This document shows positions 1 through 6,468 of a DNA stretch of 35,191 nucleotides, piece after piece. The DNA is from JADHUC01 sp964617665 (GTDB lineage Bacteria > Planctomycetota > Planctomycetia > Pirellulales > Pirellulaceae). Made by a program: the position numbers and the translations under genes. The stretch spans positions 1-35,191 of the forward strand of contig CAZUAH010000086.1 of NCBI GenBank assembly GCA_964617665.1, in the 5' to 3' direction. Position 1 is the first letter of the stretch; each line of letters begins with the position of its first letter. The notes beneath the pieces are model-generated. The model did no database searches. It saw only the letters and a program-made list of their open reading frames with translations, and had not been told where the DNA came from.

Positions 1-1
1 A

Positions 2-61
2 AATCCGAGCCGCTACTTCATGGCCACGCGCTCGCAGAGTGCGCCGCCGGAACCCATATAG
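2..61 (+). other. Possible 3' end of a gene entering from the left
   Basis: One plus-strand frame is open from base 2 to a TAG at 59-61, giving about 19 residues that include NPSRYFMATRSQ. It has no start in the window and is too short to assign to a family. A second frame is also open from base 1 to the TGA at 103-105. Either could be chance, so this entry only flags that a gene may enter from the left edge. Confidence 0.2.
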
Positions 62-77
62 TCAACTTGACCAACGC

Positions 78-306
78 TAACGCCGCCGATTGCGATTCAG
101 CCTGAAAAACAGGGACTTGACACCGTAGGCTAGTTTGACATCCTATAGCTTCCCATGCATGTCATAGAGTCCCCAGGCATTGGGCTTCTTCTCTCCTACC
201 GGATGCGTTTTCGCATCGGAGTTGTCTCTATACCATGCGTGCTCTCCAAAGCATTCCTCGTCGTCTCCAAAACTGAACTGTGTCGTGGTTCCCGCACGGC
301 AAGCGT
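78..306. repeat. Degenerate duplicate of the 2.1-3.0 kb segment (with internal deletion)
   Basis: Bases 81-104 resemble 2143-2172, which encode the RRRFRFSL start of a small membrane protein. Bases 112-306 resemble 2774-2969, the end of the secreted-protein gene plus the end of the FGE-like pseudogene; by eye about four-fifths of positions are identical. The two parts are fused here to read RRRLRFSLKNRDLTP-stop, whereas they lie about 600 bp apart in the other copy. Similarity stops sharply at about 306 after the shared GCACGGCAAGCGTA. The simplest reading is a duplicated block that later lost its middle. Confidence 0.6.
143..306 (-). pseudogene. FGE/SUMF1-domain remnant (copy 1)
   Basis: Read on the minus strand, this stretch encodes RYACRAGTTTQFSFG, then AWYRDNS, HPVGEKKPNAWG and LYDMHGKL followed by TAG at 143-145. 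These are signature blocks of the FGE-sulfatase (SUMF1) domain (YACRAGT, W...NS, HPVG.K.PN.WGLYDM.GN). The domain normally continues into NVWEW and the calcium and active-site C-terminal part, which is absent. The start is also missing, because similarity begins abruptly at about 306 after unrelated sequence. It is a fragment of roughly 55 residues and cannot be a working enzyme. It matches the tail of the longer pseudogene at 2806-3450. Confidence 0.75.
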
Positions 307-614
307 AGCGGGCTGGAAAGCCGTAGAAGACGAACAGCGGGGAGAGAAGGCAGCGAAGAAGGTAGCCCCGAAGCCAGAAGACGAGATTACCTATGAGCAA
401 AGGCGGCTTCTAGCTGCGGCTAATCTACTGGACATGTTCCCCAACGAGGTAGCCGCAAAAGAAGCAGTTGATACGGTAGCTCTGCTCCGAGAAACCCCAG
501 GTATGCGGAAGGCTCGGGGAGGAAGCTAGAAGCCCCTGGAAGCCGAAGACGGCTATCGGGCTGGGATGGGCTTACGTGGGCTTTCCAGAGCTTCTTCGTT
601 GGTTGGTGGGTCTG
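307..614. other. Intergenic stretch without a recognised gene
   Basis: The plus strand is open up to the TAG at 527-529. It reads a lysine/glutamate-rich segment and then YEQRRLLAAANLLDMF, which has a helical, gene-like composition but no family I recognise. The only in-frame ATG lies at 155, antisense to the FGE remnant, so the open stretch may be the 3' part of another broken gene joined at the 306 breakpoint. Bases 530-614 show nothing. Confidence 0.35.
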
Positions 615-848
615 CTAATGCACGAGCGGTGCGACGAGGTACATTGCTACAGGAGACATAAGCACACCTATCACGACGCCCGCCCATTTACCAAGTAGGT
701 AGCCTATGCATCCAGATAGTATGGGGAGTGCGGTTATCATGCCTAGCGAAATGAGATGACCGTCTCCACTGACTAACAGAATCAACGGTATCTGTAGCAC
801 CGCCATGATGACGAGTATCACTTTCAAGCTGAATTGTGGTCGTGTCAT
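615..848 (-). CDS. Small FSLRTLL-type membrane protein
   Basis: This 77-residue protein starts MTRPQFSLKVILVIMAV. The short basic head followed by FSL and a hydrophobic helix is a very common N-terminus of small planctomycete membrane proteins. It has two further hydrophobic segments (about residues 30-50 and 54-72), so it is probably a three-helix inner-membrane protein. It follows the minus-strand genes at 904-1137 and 1166-1543 and may share their transcript. The 43-bp spacer before it is duplicated before the next gene upstream. Function unknown. Confidence 0.6.
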   Translation of the reverse strand: MTRPQFSLKVILVIMAVLQIPLILLVSGDGHLISLGMITALPILSGCIGYLLGKWAGVVIGVLMSPVAMYLVAPLVH

Positions 849-857
849 TCTAAGGTT

Positions 858-900
858 CTACCTTGGCATCTAATCGCCATTCAAGTTGTCTGGCGGCGGC
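858..900. repeat. Duplicated 43-bp spacer, copy 1 (partner 1154-1196)
   Basis: Bases 858-900 and 1154-1196 share an identical first 23 nt and an identical last 10 nt around a diverged 10-nt centre. On the minus strand the unit ends in TAG ATGCCAAGGTAG, so it carries a stop codon and a purine-rich stretch that precedes the next gene. At 1154-1196 it encodes the final PPPADVDGD of a protein; here it lies just after the stop of the 904-1137 gene. It marks tandem duplication of small genes with their spacers. Confidence 0.7.
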
Positions 901-903
901 ATC

Positions 904-1137
904 CTATTCGGGCTTTGGTTCAGTATTGGCTGCGATCCGTTCTAGCAACGACTCCACCCGTTCCCAATGCCTTTCGCCTCGATCAAGATGGGAACGGACA
1001 CTACGATTGTATCGGTGGATAAAGTGCGCTAGGAAACATAGCAGCACCAGCGGAGTAAGCAGGAACACCAGCCATAATATGTTCAGAACCGAACTGTAAG
1101 CTGACTCTTCTGCCATCTGTGCTAGGACGTGTAACAT
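904..1137 (-). CDS. Small single-helix membrane protein with charged C-terminus
   Basis: The predicted product is 77 residues, MLHVLAQMAEESAY onward. The ATG at 1137 is chosen over the longer frame because AAGGGA lies a few bases upstream. A strong hydrophobic helix (LWLVFLLTPLVLLCFLAHF, about residues 20-39) is followed by a basic and acidic, probably amphipathic helical tail (about 40-75). It is a likely bitopic inner-membrane protein with a cytoplasmic coiled or helical tail. No family is recognised. It sits in a tandem array of small membrane proteins on the same strand. Confidence 0.55.
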   Translation of the reverse strand: MLHVLAQMAEESAYSSVLNILWLVFLLTPLVLLCFLAHFIHRYNRSVRSHLDRGERHWERVESLLERIAANTEPKPE

Positions 1138-1153
1138 GATTGCTTCCCTTTCT

Positions 1154-1196
1154 CTACCTTGGCATCTAATCGCCATCAACATCGGCTGGCGGCGGC
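1154..1196. repeat. Duplicated 43-bp spacer, copy 2 (partner 858-900)
   Basis: This is the second copy of the unit described at 858-900. Here its minus-strand reading is coding, giving the last residues PPPADVDGD and the TAG stop at 1166-1168 of the upstream gene, while the rest supplies the leader of the gene starting at 1137. Confidence 0.7.
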
Positions 1197-1543
1197 TTGC
1201 TCATAAACGCTCTTAGAACAGCTATAGAGGCTCTTGATGTCCAAGTTAGAACGGCAACGGCAAGGAGGCCGATGGCGGCGTTGGCTGCGAGGGCTGGATA
1301 GCTGTCAATCCTCACTGGCTCCAATGGACGAATGTTTGTCGCTGTGGCGGCGAAACAGCCAGCGTAACTCCACGGACATCCAAACTCGACGTAGCAGGCG
1401 TGAAGTCCTTTGCCCTCTGGGTTGTGATATATCCCAGCCACATATCGTGGTCTTACATTCAACCACACCACCACCGAAGACCAAGCGACGATCAACAGCA
1501 TCGTCCCCAGCGTCCATTTCGGTCGTAAGCGTCGGGTGTTCAT
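1166..1543 (-). CDS. Small exported/membrane protein, planctomycete type
   Basis: The predicted product is 125 residues. It starts MNTRRLRPKW, with a hydrophobic helix TLGTMLLIVAWSSVVVW and then RPRYVAGIYHNPEGKG, a variant of the basic-head plus helix module of its neighbours. A second hydrophobic stretch lies near residues 80-100. The ATG at 1543 has GAGGGA upstream; an ATG at 1564 would add seven residues. The open frame runs on to 1939, but that part is antisense to the divergent gene at 1649 and is not membrane-like, so I leave it out. Function unknown. Confidence 0.55.
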   Translation of the reverse strand: MNTRRLRPKWTLGTMLLIVAWSSVVVWLNVRPRYVAGIYHNPEGKGLHACYVEFGCPWSYAGCFAATATNIRPLEPVRIDSYPALAANAAIGLLAVAVLTWTSRASIAVLRAFMSKPPPADVDGD

Positions 1544-1648
1544 CACTATTCCCTCGGAAGCCATTTTTACCACCTGAGCGAAGCCGGGCCAATATCTTGT
1601 GCCTTCTGTGGATTGTTTTCTTTCTTCATGGGGATGGAAAATGGTAGG

Positions 1649-2122
1649 ATGGGGTTGTGGTTTGGATGGAGGCTCGCCGTGTTTCGATATTCGCTGCTGA
1701 CGCTGTTCGTGGTCGTGTTGGTGCTGAGTGTGTTCGCTGCTGCTCTGGCGAATCCGACTGAGACTAAAGGTGCGTTCGTCTTCACTTCTACGTTGGTTGT
1801 GCTGTCTGCCGCCACCCTGACAGCGATTGCTAAAGGACGAGCCTTGCCGTTCGTGTGGGGTTTCGCAGTGATGGGATGGGCTTACTTTGCTGTTACGTTT
1901 CTCACCGGCCTGTTGTGGCAGGATTATCTCTTGACTCATTGGCCCCTATTGAGATTGGTGGAAGTAGTCGCCCCGGAGGTGAGCTACGTCCTTCCAACCT
2001 CGGATGGGCCGGGGGGCCTATTCGTAATCGGACACTGCCTCTGGACGCTCATCTTGGCGACCATTGGCGGTTTGGTCGCAATATGGCTTCAACGCTCAAG
2101 ACCCCCAACAAAAACAAATTAA
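1649..2122 (+). CDS. Polytopic membrane protein of unknown function
   Basis: The predicted product is 157 residues. MGLWFGWRLAVFRYSLLTL is followed by a strong helix, and in total about four hydrophobic segments can be seen (about 12-34, 42-60, 66-90 and 126-146). The FRYSLLTLF head is the planctomycete FSLRTLL-type module. Three ATGs in frame (1628, 1634, 1649) are possible; 1649 is chosen because it starts at the conserved module and follows GGTAGG. It is divergent from the gene at 1166-1543. It ends RSRPPTKTN with a lysine/asparagine-rich tail, six bases before the next short ORF. Confidence 0.6.
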   Translation: MGLWFGWRLAVFRYSLLTLFVVVLVLSVFAAALANPTETKGAFVFTSTLVVLSAATLTAIAKGRALPFVWGFAVMGWAYFAVTFLTGLLWQDYLLTHWPLLRLVEVVAPEVSYVLPTSDGPGGLFVIGHCLWTLILATIGGLVAIWLQRSRPPTKTN

Positions 2123-2128
2123 AGACCC

Positions 2129-2233
2129 ATGACCACCCGTTCCAAACGCCGACGATTTCGATTCAGCCTTCGCACGTTGTTAATCGTCTTTGTTGTGTTG
2201 GGGGTGGGGTTGGGGTGGTTGGGTAGTCGCTGA
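2129..2233 (+). CDS. 34-residue FSLRTLL leader ORF, probably truncated
   Basis: ATG at 2129 to TGA at 2231-2233 reads MTTRSKRRRFRFSL and then a single hydrophobic helix ending GLGWLGSR. In planctomycetes this exact style of N-terminus normally leads into a longer protein, often an LRR or other extracytoplasmic domain. Here it stops directly after the membrane helix. It is either a genuine micro-membrane-protein or the stump of a truncated gene. The same RRRxRFSL sequence recurs at 81-104. Confidence 0.45.
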   Translation: MTTRSKRRRFRFSLRTLLIVFVVLGVGLGWLGSR

Positions 2234-2260
2234 GCTATACATCAACATCGGAGACCCGCT

Positions 2261-2791
2261 ATGTTTCGATATTTGCCGCTCGTACTGGTGTTCGTCCCCA
2301 ATGTAGTTGAAGCGAGGCCGGTTCGGATCTTGACGTATCAACAGCTATTCCATGAAGCCAGTGTCGTCATCATTGGCACAGCAACGTCTGAAAGGGATGC
2401 CGAGAATGGGGATGAAAGTGAGTATCACATCGAAGTGCCAATCGTGACAACGTTCAAGGTTCATCTTGTGCTTAAAGGCGAGGTGGAATCCGAGTCGGTC
2501 GAATTCCTGCATTACAGATACAAGAAGGGGTTGAACGTTGTGGTCAACGCACCAAATCTTGTTTGCTTCGAGATAAGTGGCCCTCGTGGCGGCAGAGGAC
2601 TGCGGGACATCCAGAAATACACTCCTACGCCCTCGAAGTACCTTCTGTTTCTCAAATGTCGATCTGATGGACAACTCGAAGCTGTCACTAGAGATGATCC
2701 GCTCTACTCGGTGAAGAAGCTCGCACCCCCGGATAGACTTGACCTATCGAATAAGCGTGAAGAGCGGTTCTTGCGGGACTTGACACCGTAG
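2261..2791 (+). CDS. Secreted protein of unknown function
   Basis: This 176-residue protein has an N-terminal signal peptide (MFRYLPLVLVFVPNVVEA, likely cleaved after VEA). The mature part has mixed beta-rich composition (LFHEASVVIIGTATSERD, FKVHLVLKGEVES, KYLLFLKCRSDGQ). The alternation 'tendency to reduce/transport .. KYLLFL' resembles small planctomycete exported proteins, but I cannot name a family. GGAGACC precedes the ATG. Its last codons (RDLTP-TAG) overlap a palindrome that also holds the stop of the convergent pseudogene at 2806, and a copy of this end recurs at 111-128. Confidence 0.65.
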   Translation: MFRYLPLVLVFVPNVVEARPVRILTYQQLFHEASVVIIGTATSERDAENGDESEYHIEVPIVTTFKVHLVLKGEVESESVEFLHYRYKKGLNVVVNAPNLVCFEISGPRGGRGLRDIQKYTPTPSKYLLFLKCRSDGQLEAVTRDDPLYSVKKLAPPDRLDLSNKREERFLRDLTP

Positions 2792-2809
2792 GTTAGTTTG
2801 GCAACCTAC
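2788..2809. terminator. Palindrome shared by two convergent stop codons
   Basis: GTAGGTT (2788-2794) and AACCTAC (2803-2809) form a 7-bp stem with an 8-nt loop. The plus-strand TAG of the gene ending at 2791 and the minus-strand TAG at 2806-2808 both lie inside the arms. Being symmetric, it could act as a weak bidirectional terminator; no T-tract follows. In the duplicate near 124-147 the palindrome has decayed. Confidence 0.4.
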
Positions 2810-3450
2810 AGCTTGCCTTGCATGTCGTACAAGCCCAAGGCGTTTGGCTTCTTCTCTCCTACCGGATGCGTCCTCTTGTCGGAGTTGTCTCTATACCATG
2901 CGTACTCACCGAGGCTTTCCTTGTCGCTTCCCCCCGAACCGAACCGCGTCGTGGCTCCCGCACGGCAAGCGTATTCCCACTCGGCTTCGGTCGGAAGGCG
3001 ATACGTCTTCCCTTCTTTGGCCGATAGTCTCTTGCAGAACTCAGTCGCGTCGTCCCACGATACCCGCTCTACTGGGTTGGCAGCACCTTTGAACCTGCTT
3101 GGATTCGCCTCCATTACTTTCTCGTACTCCGCCTACTTCACTTCGCACACGCCAAGATAAAACGGCTTGATAATCCGAACCTTGTGTTGAGGTTTTTCAT
3201 TGTCTTGCGCCTTTCCATCCGACTCCGGCGATCCCATCATGAACTCGCCCGCCGGGCTCAGTCTTAGCTTCATTCCGATGCTGTTGGTGATTTCGACCTG
3301 CAATCCCAACTTCTGGCTGCATTCCTTTTGTGCGGCGACAGCCTTCTCCATCGCAGCCTCTACATCTGGATCCGGCTTCTCGGCGCCGCGGATCGTGCCG
3401 CATACCAGCAGAAACGAAACCAGCAACGACCAAAGCATCTGAGATTTCAC
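2806..3450 (-). pseudogene. FGE/SUMF1-domain protein, interrupted and C-terminally truncated
   Basis: A GTG start at 3450, preceded by TTGGAGG, gives a signal peptide (VKSQMLWSLLVSFLLVCGT), a short linker, then NSIGMKLRLSPAGEFMMGS (about 56-74) and FYLGVCEV (97-104). All are typical of the FGE-sulfatase domain. Codon 106 is TAG (3133-3135), where the family has a glutamine (TQAEYEKVM). In the same frame the domain continues: NPSRFKG, VSWDDATEFCKRLS, RLPTEAEWEYACRAG, HPVGEKKPNALGLYDMQGKL. It stops at 2806, where NVWEW should begin. One stop plus loss of the C-terminal third make a functional enzyme unlikely. The family oxidises a sulfatase cysteine to formylglycine, or acts in other extracytoplasmic roles. 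Confidence 0.8.
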
Positions 3451-3550
3451 GGCAAAGCCTCCAATCTCTCGGGCAAAATACGCCACACTGGCCCCCATCA
3501 CTCGTATTCCGTCAGTGTACCAACGCCGAAGCGAGGTTGCCACAAACGGC
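3451..3550 (-). promoter_or_regulatory. Promoter-leader cassette copy B
   Basis: Reading the minus strand, GTGGCAACC is followed by TTGGTACACTGAC, a TGnTACACT extended -10 (TACACT complement at 3514-3519). The GTGGCA box is a plausible -35 about 18 bp upstream. The leader from the -10 to the start codon is 64 nt, the same length as in copy A before the LRR gene. The leaders and signal peptides are also similar. Upstream of GTGGCAACC, copy B is unrelated to copies A and C. Confidence 0.55.
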
Positions 3551-3631
3551 TTCACCAAACCTCACCGGTTCACGTTGCCGTTAGGGCGTTTTCGTTGGCG
3601 AGCACCGCTTGGCAGCATCCAACTTTTAATG

Positions 3632-4020
3632 GTTCATCCGGCTGAAGCGCGCGGCCATCAAGCCGCGTCGCGCGTATACACGCATGTTATGCGCTCTTGA
3701 GCGTCAGAGCTAATGTTGCACGTGAAGCTGGAGGGCCATTCATGGCCCTTTTCCGCCGAAGGCGGTGTTAGACCCGACGTTCACGTCGGGCGACCGGGCC
3801 GTCTCCGAAATCCCACGCATTCCCGCCTCTGCTGCCGTTTCGCGGCAGCAGAGGCGGGAATGCGTGGGAGGACACAATTGCTTCAGTGGACCCGTGATAA
3901 ATCACGGGCCTAATGCCGCTCCGCGGGAAAAAGGGCGTAAACGCCCTTGGATCCTGCCAGGATTCAGCCCCCTCACAGGATCATCGATTTCCCTCGTGTG
4001 CGCGCTTCAGCCGGATGAAC
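3632..4020. repeat. Nested multi-hairpin element with 20-bp perfect terminal inverted repeats
   Basis: The ends are GTTCATCCGGCTGAAGCGCG (3632-3651) and its exact reverse complement (4001-4020). Inside lies an unbroken run of palindromes. Four have 8-bp arms around a 2-nt centre or near it: 3732-3749, 3773-3790, 3891-3908 and 3931-3948. Shorter ones are at 3681-3693, 3753-3765, 3916-3926 and 3951-3963. A giant hairpin (3811-3869) has a perfect 27-bp stem and a 5-nt loop. No ORF of note and no transposase are seen. It could be a structured RNA, a cluster of palindromic repeats, or a non-autonomous mobile element. Confidence 0.85.
3811..3869. repeat. 27-bp perfect hairpin inside the nested element
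   Basis: The left arm 3811-3837 and right arm 3843-3869 are exact reverse complements over 27 bp, with loop TTTCG. A stem this long without a mismatch is far beyond chance and implies recent formation or strong selection. It has no T-tract, so it is not a classical terminator. Confidence 0.9.
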
Positions 4021-4218
4021 GCTCTTAACTCACGACCCCACGCCTGACTTCTTCGCTGATAGGTAGCTGGCCCCGTCCAGCGTCTGCCCAAGATTTGCAG
4101 CCGTCCATCGCTTTCTGCGTGATAGTCGGAACTAAATCCAGTAGAATCACTTGAAGAGAATCGAGTTGGGGAATTGCTCAGAAGAAGAGCTGCCAGGACT
4201 TATCGTCTTCAGGTTGGC

Positions 4219-4235
4219 TTAGAAAGCACTTCTAA
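4219..4235. promoter_or_regulatory. Candidate operator upstream of radC
   Basis: TTAGAA-AGCAC-TTCTAA is a perfect 6-bp inverted repeat with a 5-nt spacer, ending 29 bp before the radC start codon. It lies where a repressor would block transcription or initiation. I do not recognise it as a known SOS box. This is inference from position and symmetry only. Confidence 0.3.
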
Positions 4236-4264
4236 CCGTTTGGGATCTGCCCAAAGGAAAGCAG

Positions 4265-5233
4265 ATGGCGAAGCAAAGCAACGACATCGTCAGATACAAG
4301 CGGTACGCGAGGGTCGTCAAAGCCGCGCTTGCGAAGGAGGAATTCTCGATGTACGAGGTCAAACAAGCCTGCGCAGAGGAACGACCCGTTTTCGTGACGA
4401 GGGTTGTCAAAGGACTGGAAAAGGATGGCGTGCTGAAACTCGTCGACGACGGTCCGCAGCCGACGTTCCGTTGGCAAGTCGATCGCAAGGAATTCTCTGC
4501 GCCCGGCTGGCTTGATCGACAGATCTATGGATCGCGGTTGACGCGTACACCGGTCGGGGAACGTCCGCGAGAACGATTGCTGCGGGAGGGCGCGGCTGCT
4601 CTACGCACCGCCGAATTGCTTGCCATCCTGGTCCGTTCCGGTCGCCCTGGAGAATCGGCTCTGCAGGCCGGCGAAAAGATCGCCAATCATTTTGCCGATG
4701 GCCTGGAGAAGCTGCGGGACGCTGGACGCGGAGAACTGAAGTCCATCAGCCCTGCCATCCAACAGACCGCCTACTGCCAGATCATGGCCGGCATCGAATT
4801 GGGCCGACGAGTTGCCGCCGCCACAAACGCTTTGGAACAGAAAGAGGAGAAGATCGGCGGCAGCGACGACGCCATGGCCTTCTGCCGCCAACACTTTGCC
4901 CGCCTGGTCGAAGACGGCAGCCGGGAGGAGTTCCATATCGTTACGCTGAACACGAAGCACGCCGTGATCATGACACACCAGATCAGCGTCGGCACGCTTG
5001 GGGCTAGTTTGGTTCATCCACGCGAAGTCTTCCGCCCCGCCATCCGCGACGCCGCGGCCGCAATCATCCTGGTGCACAACCACCCCTCCGGCGACCCCAC
5101 GCCCAGCCGTGAAGACGTGAACGTGACCGAGCATTTGGAGGAAGCCGCCGCCACGGTCGACATCCGCATCCTGGACCACATCATCGTCGCCCGCGACGGA
5201 GCGACCAGCATGCAAGAGTATCGCCAACGATAG
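4265..5233 (+). CDS. radC: RadC-like JAB/MPN-domain protein with N-terminal winged helix
   Basis: This 322-residue protein has three parts. Residues about 10-75 look like a winged helix-turn-helix (MYEVKQAC...VTRVVKGLEKDGVLKLV). Residues about 95-185 hold the UPF0758/RadC helix-hairpin-helix region (ERPRERLLREGAAALRTAELLAILVRSG). Residues about 200-322 are the JAB metalloprotease-like domain with HNHPSGDPTPSRED, which supplies the JAMM ligands H271, H273 and D284 plus S281. Typical RadC is about 225 residues, so the N-terminal domain is extra. RadC was once linked to DNA repair; its true role is unsettled. Three small palindromes and an operator-like repeat lie upstream, and it converges on the SDR gene. 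Confidence 0.9.
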   Translation: MAKQSNDIVRYKRYARVVKAALAKEEFSMYEVKQACAEERPVFVTRVVKGLEKDGVLKLVDDGPQPTFRWQVDRKEFSAPGWLDRQIYGSRLTRTPVGERPRERLLREGAAALRTAELLAILVRSGRPGESALQAGEKIANHFADGLEKLRDAGRGELKSISPAIQQTAYCQIMAGIELGRRVAAATNALEQKEEKIGGSDDAMAFCRQHFARLVEDGSREEFHIVTLNTKHAVIMTHQISVGTLGASLVHPREVFRPAIRDAAAAIILVHNHPSGDPTPSREDVNVTEHLEEAAATVDIRILDHIIVARDGATSMQEYRQR

Positions 5234-5339
5234 GATTGAGAGGCCGGAACTCGTCGAATCGGGCTTGATTGGCCCCTACGGATCGACTCCGGCGCGAATT
5301 GACGGAACGTGCCTCCGGCCAACCTCAATCGCGCACCGC

Positions 5340-5475
5340 GTAGGCCGGACCGAGGCCGACTCCTTGCCGGAGCAGCGCAAACCGACTTCATTGCTTTGAC
5401 AGCCTGTACCATAAACAACGGCATTAGAAGAGGCCGAAGTTCCGGCAGTTGCACGGTTTGCTCGGTCCGGCCTAC
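5340..5475. repeat. Nested inverted-repeat element between convergent genes
   Basis: GTAGGCCGGACCGAG (5340-5354) is exactly complementary to CTCGGTCCGGCCTAC (5461-5475). An inner pair, GCAAACCG (5377-5384) and CGGTTTGC (5454-5461), together with ACTTC/GAAGT, can fold inside the outer stem. It lies between the stop of radC and the stop of the convergent reductase gene, where it could terminate both transcripts. Short GTAGGCCGG palindromes are familiar in planctomycete intergenic DNA. Confidence 0.7.
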
Positions 5476-5494
5476 AAATTGGAGCGTAATACGG

Positions 5495-6238
5495 CTAACT
5501 CATATACCATCCGCCGTTCACGTTGATTGTTTGGCCGGTGATGTAGCCGTTGGTGGCCAGCAGCACGGCAACGTCAGACACCTCGTCCACTTCGCCGAAT
5601 CGGCCGACGGGGATCAGATCGGGTCGCGCGCGAGGATTATTGCGGACCATCTCGGTCTCGACCAGCGCCGGCGCAATCGCGTTGACAGTGATTCCTTCCT
5701 TGGCCAGCAAAGCGGCGTACGAATGGGTGAGCCCCAGTATGCCGGCCTTCGATGCAGCGTAGTGCGGACCGACAACACCGCCGGTTTGAGCTGCAACCGA
5801 CGATAGATTGATGATTCGTCCCCAGCCTGCTTTGCGCATACCCGGCACAACGACTTGTGTCACCAGGAACATGGACTTGAGGTTGATTCCCAGAACCTCG
5901 TCCCAGCTTTGTTCGGTGATCTGCTCCAACGGTTCCGGCCGCGTGATGCCCGCATTGTTCACCAGGATCGCCACCGATCCGAGTTGCTTTTCGATCTGCT
6001 GGACCATTCCGGTGACTTCTGAGGCGACCGAGACGTCAGCCTGTAACACAATCGCTCGGCCACCGTTGGCTGTAATCTGTTCACAGACCTCTTCGGCATC
6101 CTGCTGCTGCGTCCTGTAATTCACAGCCACGTGCGCCCCTTCGGCGGCCAAGGCCACCGCAATGGCACGGCCGATTCCGCGACTTCCGCCAGTTACCAAA
6201 GCGACTTTGTCCGTAAGGGAGACAACCGGAACTGACAT
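5495..6238 (-). CDS. fabG: 3-oxoacyl-ACP reductase-like short-chain dehydrogenase (FabG type)
   Basis: This 247-residue protein has the classical SDR layout: the NADP(H)-binding TGGSRGIG at 16-23, NNAG at 94-97, and a catalytic set N119, S147, Y160 and K164 (YAASK). It ends with VNGGWYMS. FabG-type reductases reduce 3-oxoacyl-ACP in fatty-acid synthesis, but close paralogues act on sugars and other ketones, so the substrate is open. The start at 6238 follows AGAGGAA; the open frame extends upstream to 6481, but that part is antisense to the intergenic region and the next gene. It stands alone, divergent from the gene at 6469. Confidence 0.85.
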   Translation of the reverse strand: MSVPVVSLTDKVALVTGGSRGIGRAIAVALAAEGAHVAVNYRTQQQDAEEVCEQITANGGRAIVLQADVSVASEVTGMVQQIEKQLGSVAILVNNAGITRPEPLEQITEQSWDEVLGINLKSMFLVTQVVVPGMRKAGWGRIINLSSVAAQTGGVVGPHYAASKAGILGLTHSYAALLAKEGITVNAIAPALVETEMVRNNPRARPDLIPVGRFGEVDEVSDVAVLLATNGYITGQTINVNGGWYMS

Positions 6239-6468
6239 GGTTCCTCTTTCTGTTTGGATATCAACGTCGTCGCGACTGAATAGCTCACGTGCTAGCACTT
6301 GCCATAGCATAACAGGCGGGATGCACGCCGGGCCCCTGCCCTGCCCCGCTTCTACCAGCAAGTCTGATCGCTCTAGGTCCTTGATCATGATATGATGAGC
6401 ACGGTTGTGTTCAATCCAATTACCCGTGGCGGCTGACGCAAGCCGCGACAGCAATCGGAGGCCTACCC

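Noticed and set aside
1544..1939. N-terminal extension of the minus-strand gene at 1166
   Set aside because: The extension is polar, repetitive in His/Ser/Gln and antisense to the membrane protein at 1649-2122; the membrane module starts at 1543.
3133..3135. TAG as recoded amino acid in the FGE-like gene
   Set aside because: The family has Gln at this place, no recoding signal was seen, other genes here use TAG as an ordinary stop, and the gene is also truncated at its end.
3632..4020. Insertion sequence or integron attC array
   Set aside because: No transposase or integrase, no target-site duplication could be identified, and the hairpins lack attC core sites and gene cassettes. A non-autonomous element remains possible.
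4601..5227. 208-codon minus-strand frame opposite radC
   Set aside because: It is a high-GC shadow of the RadC frame, rich in repeated Gly/Val/Asp without motifs.
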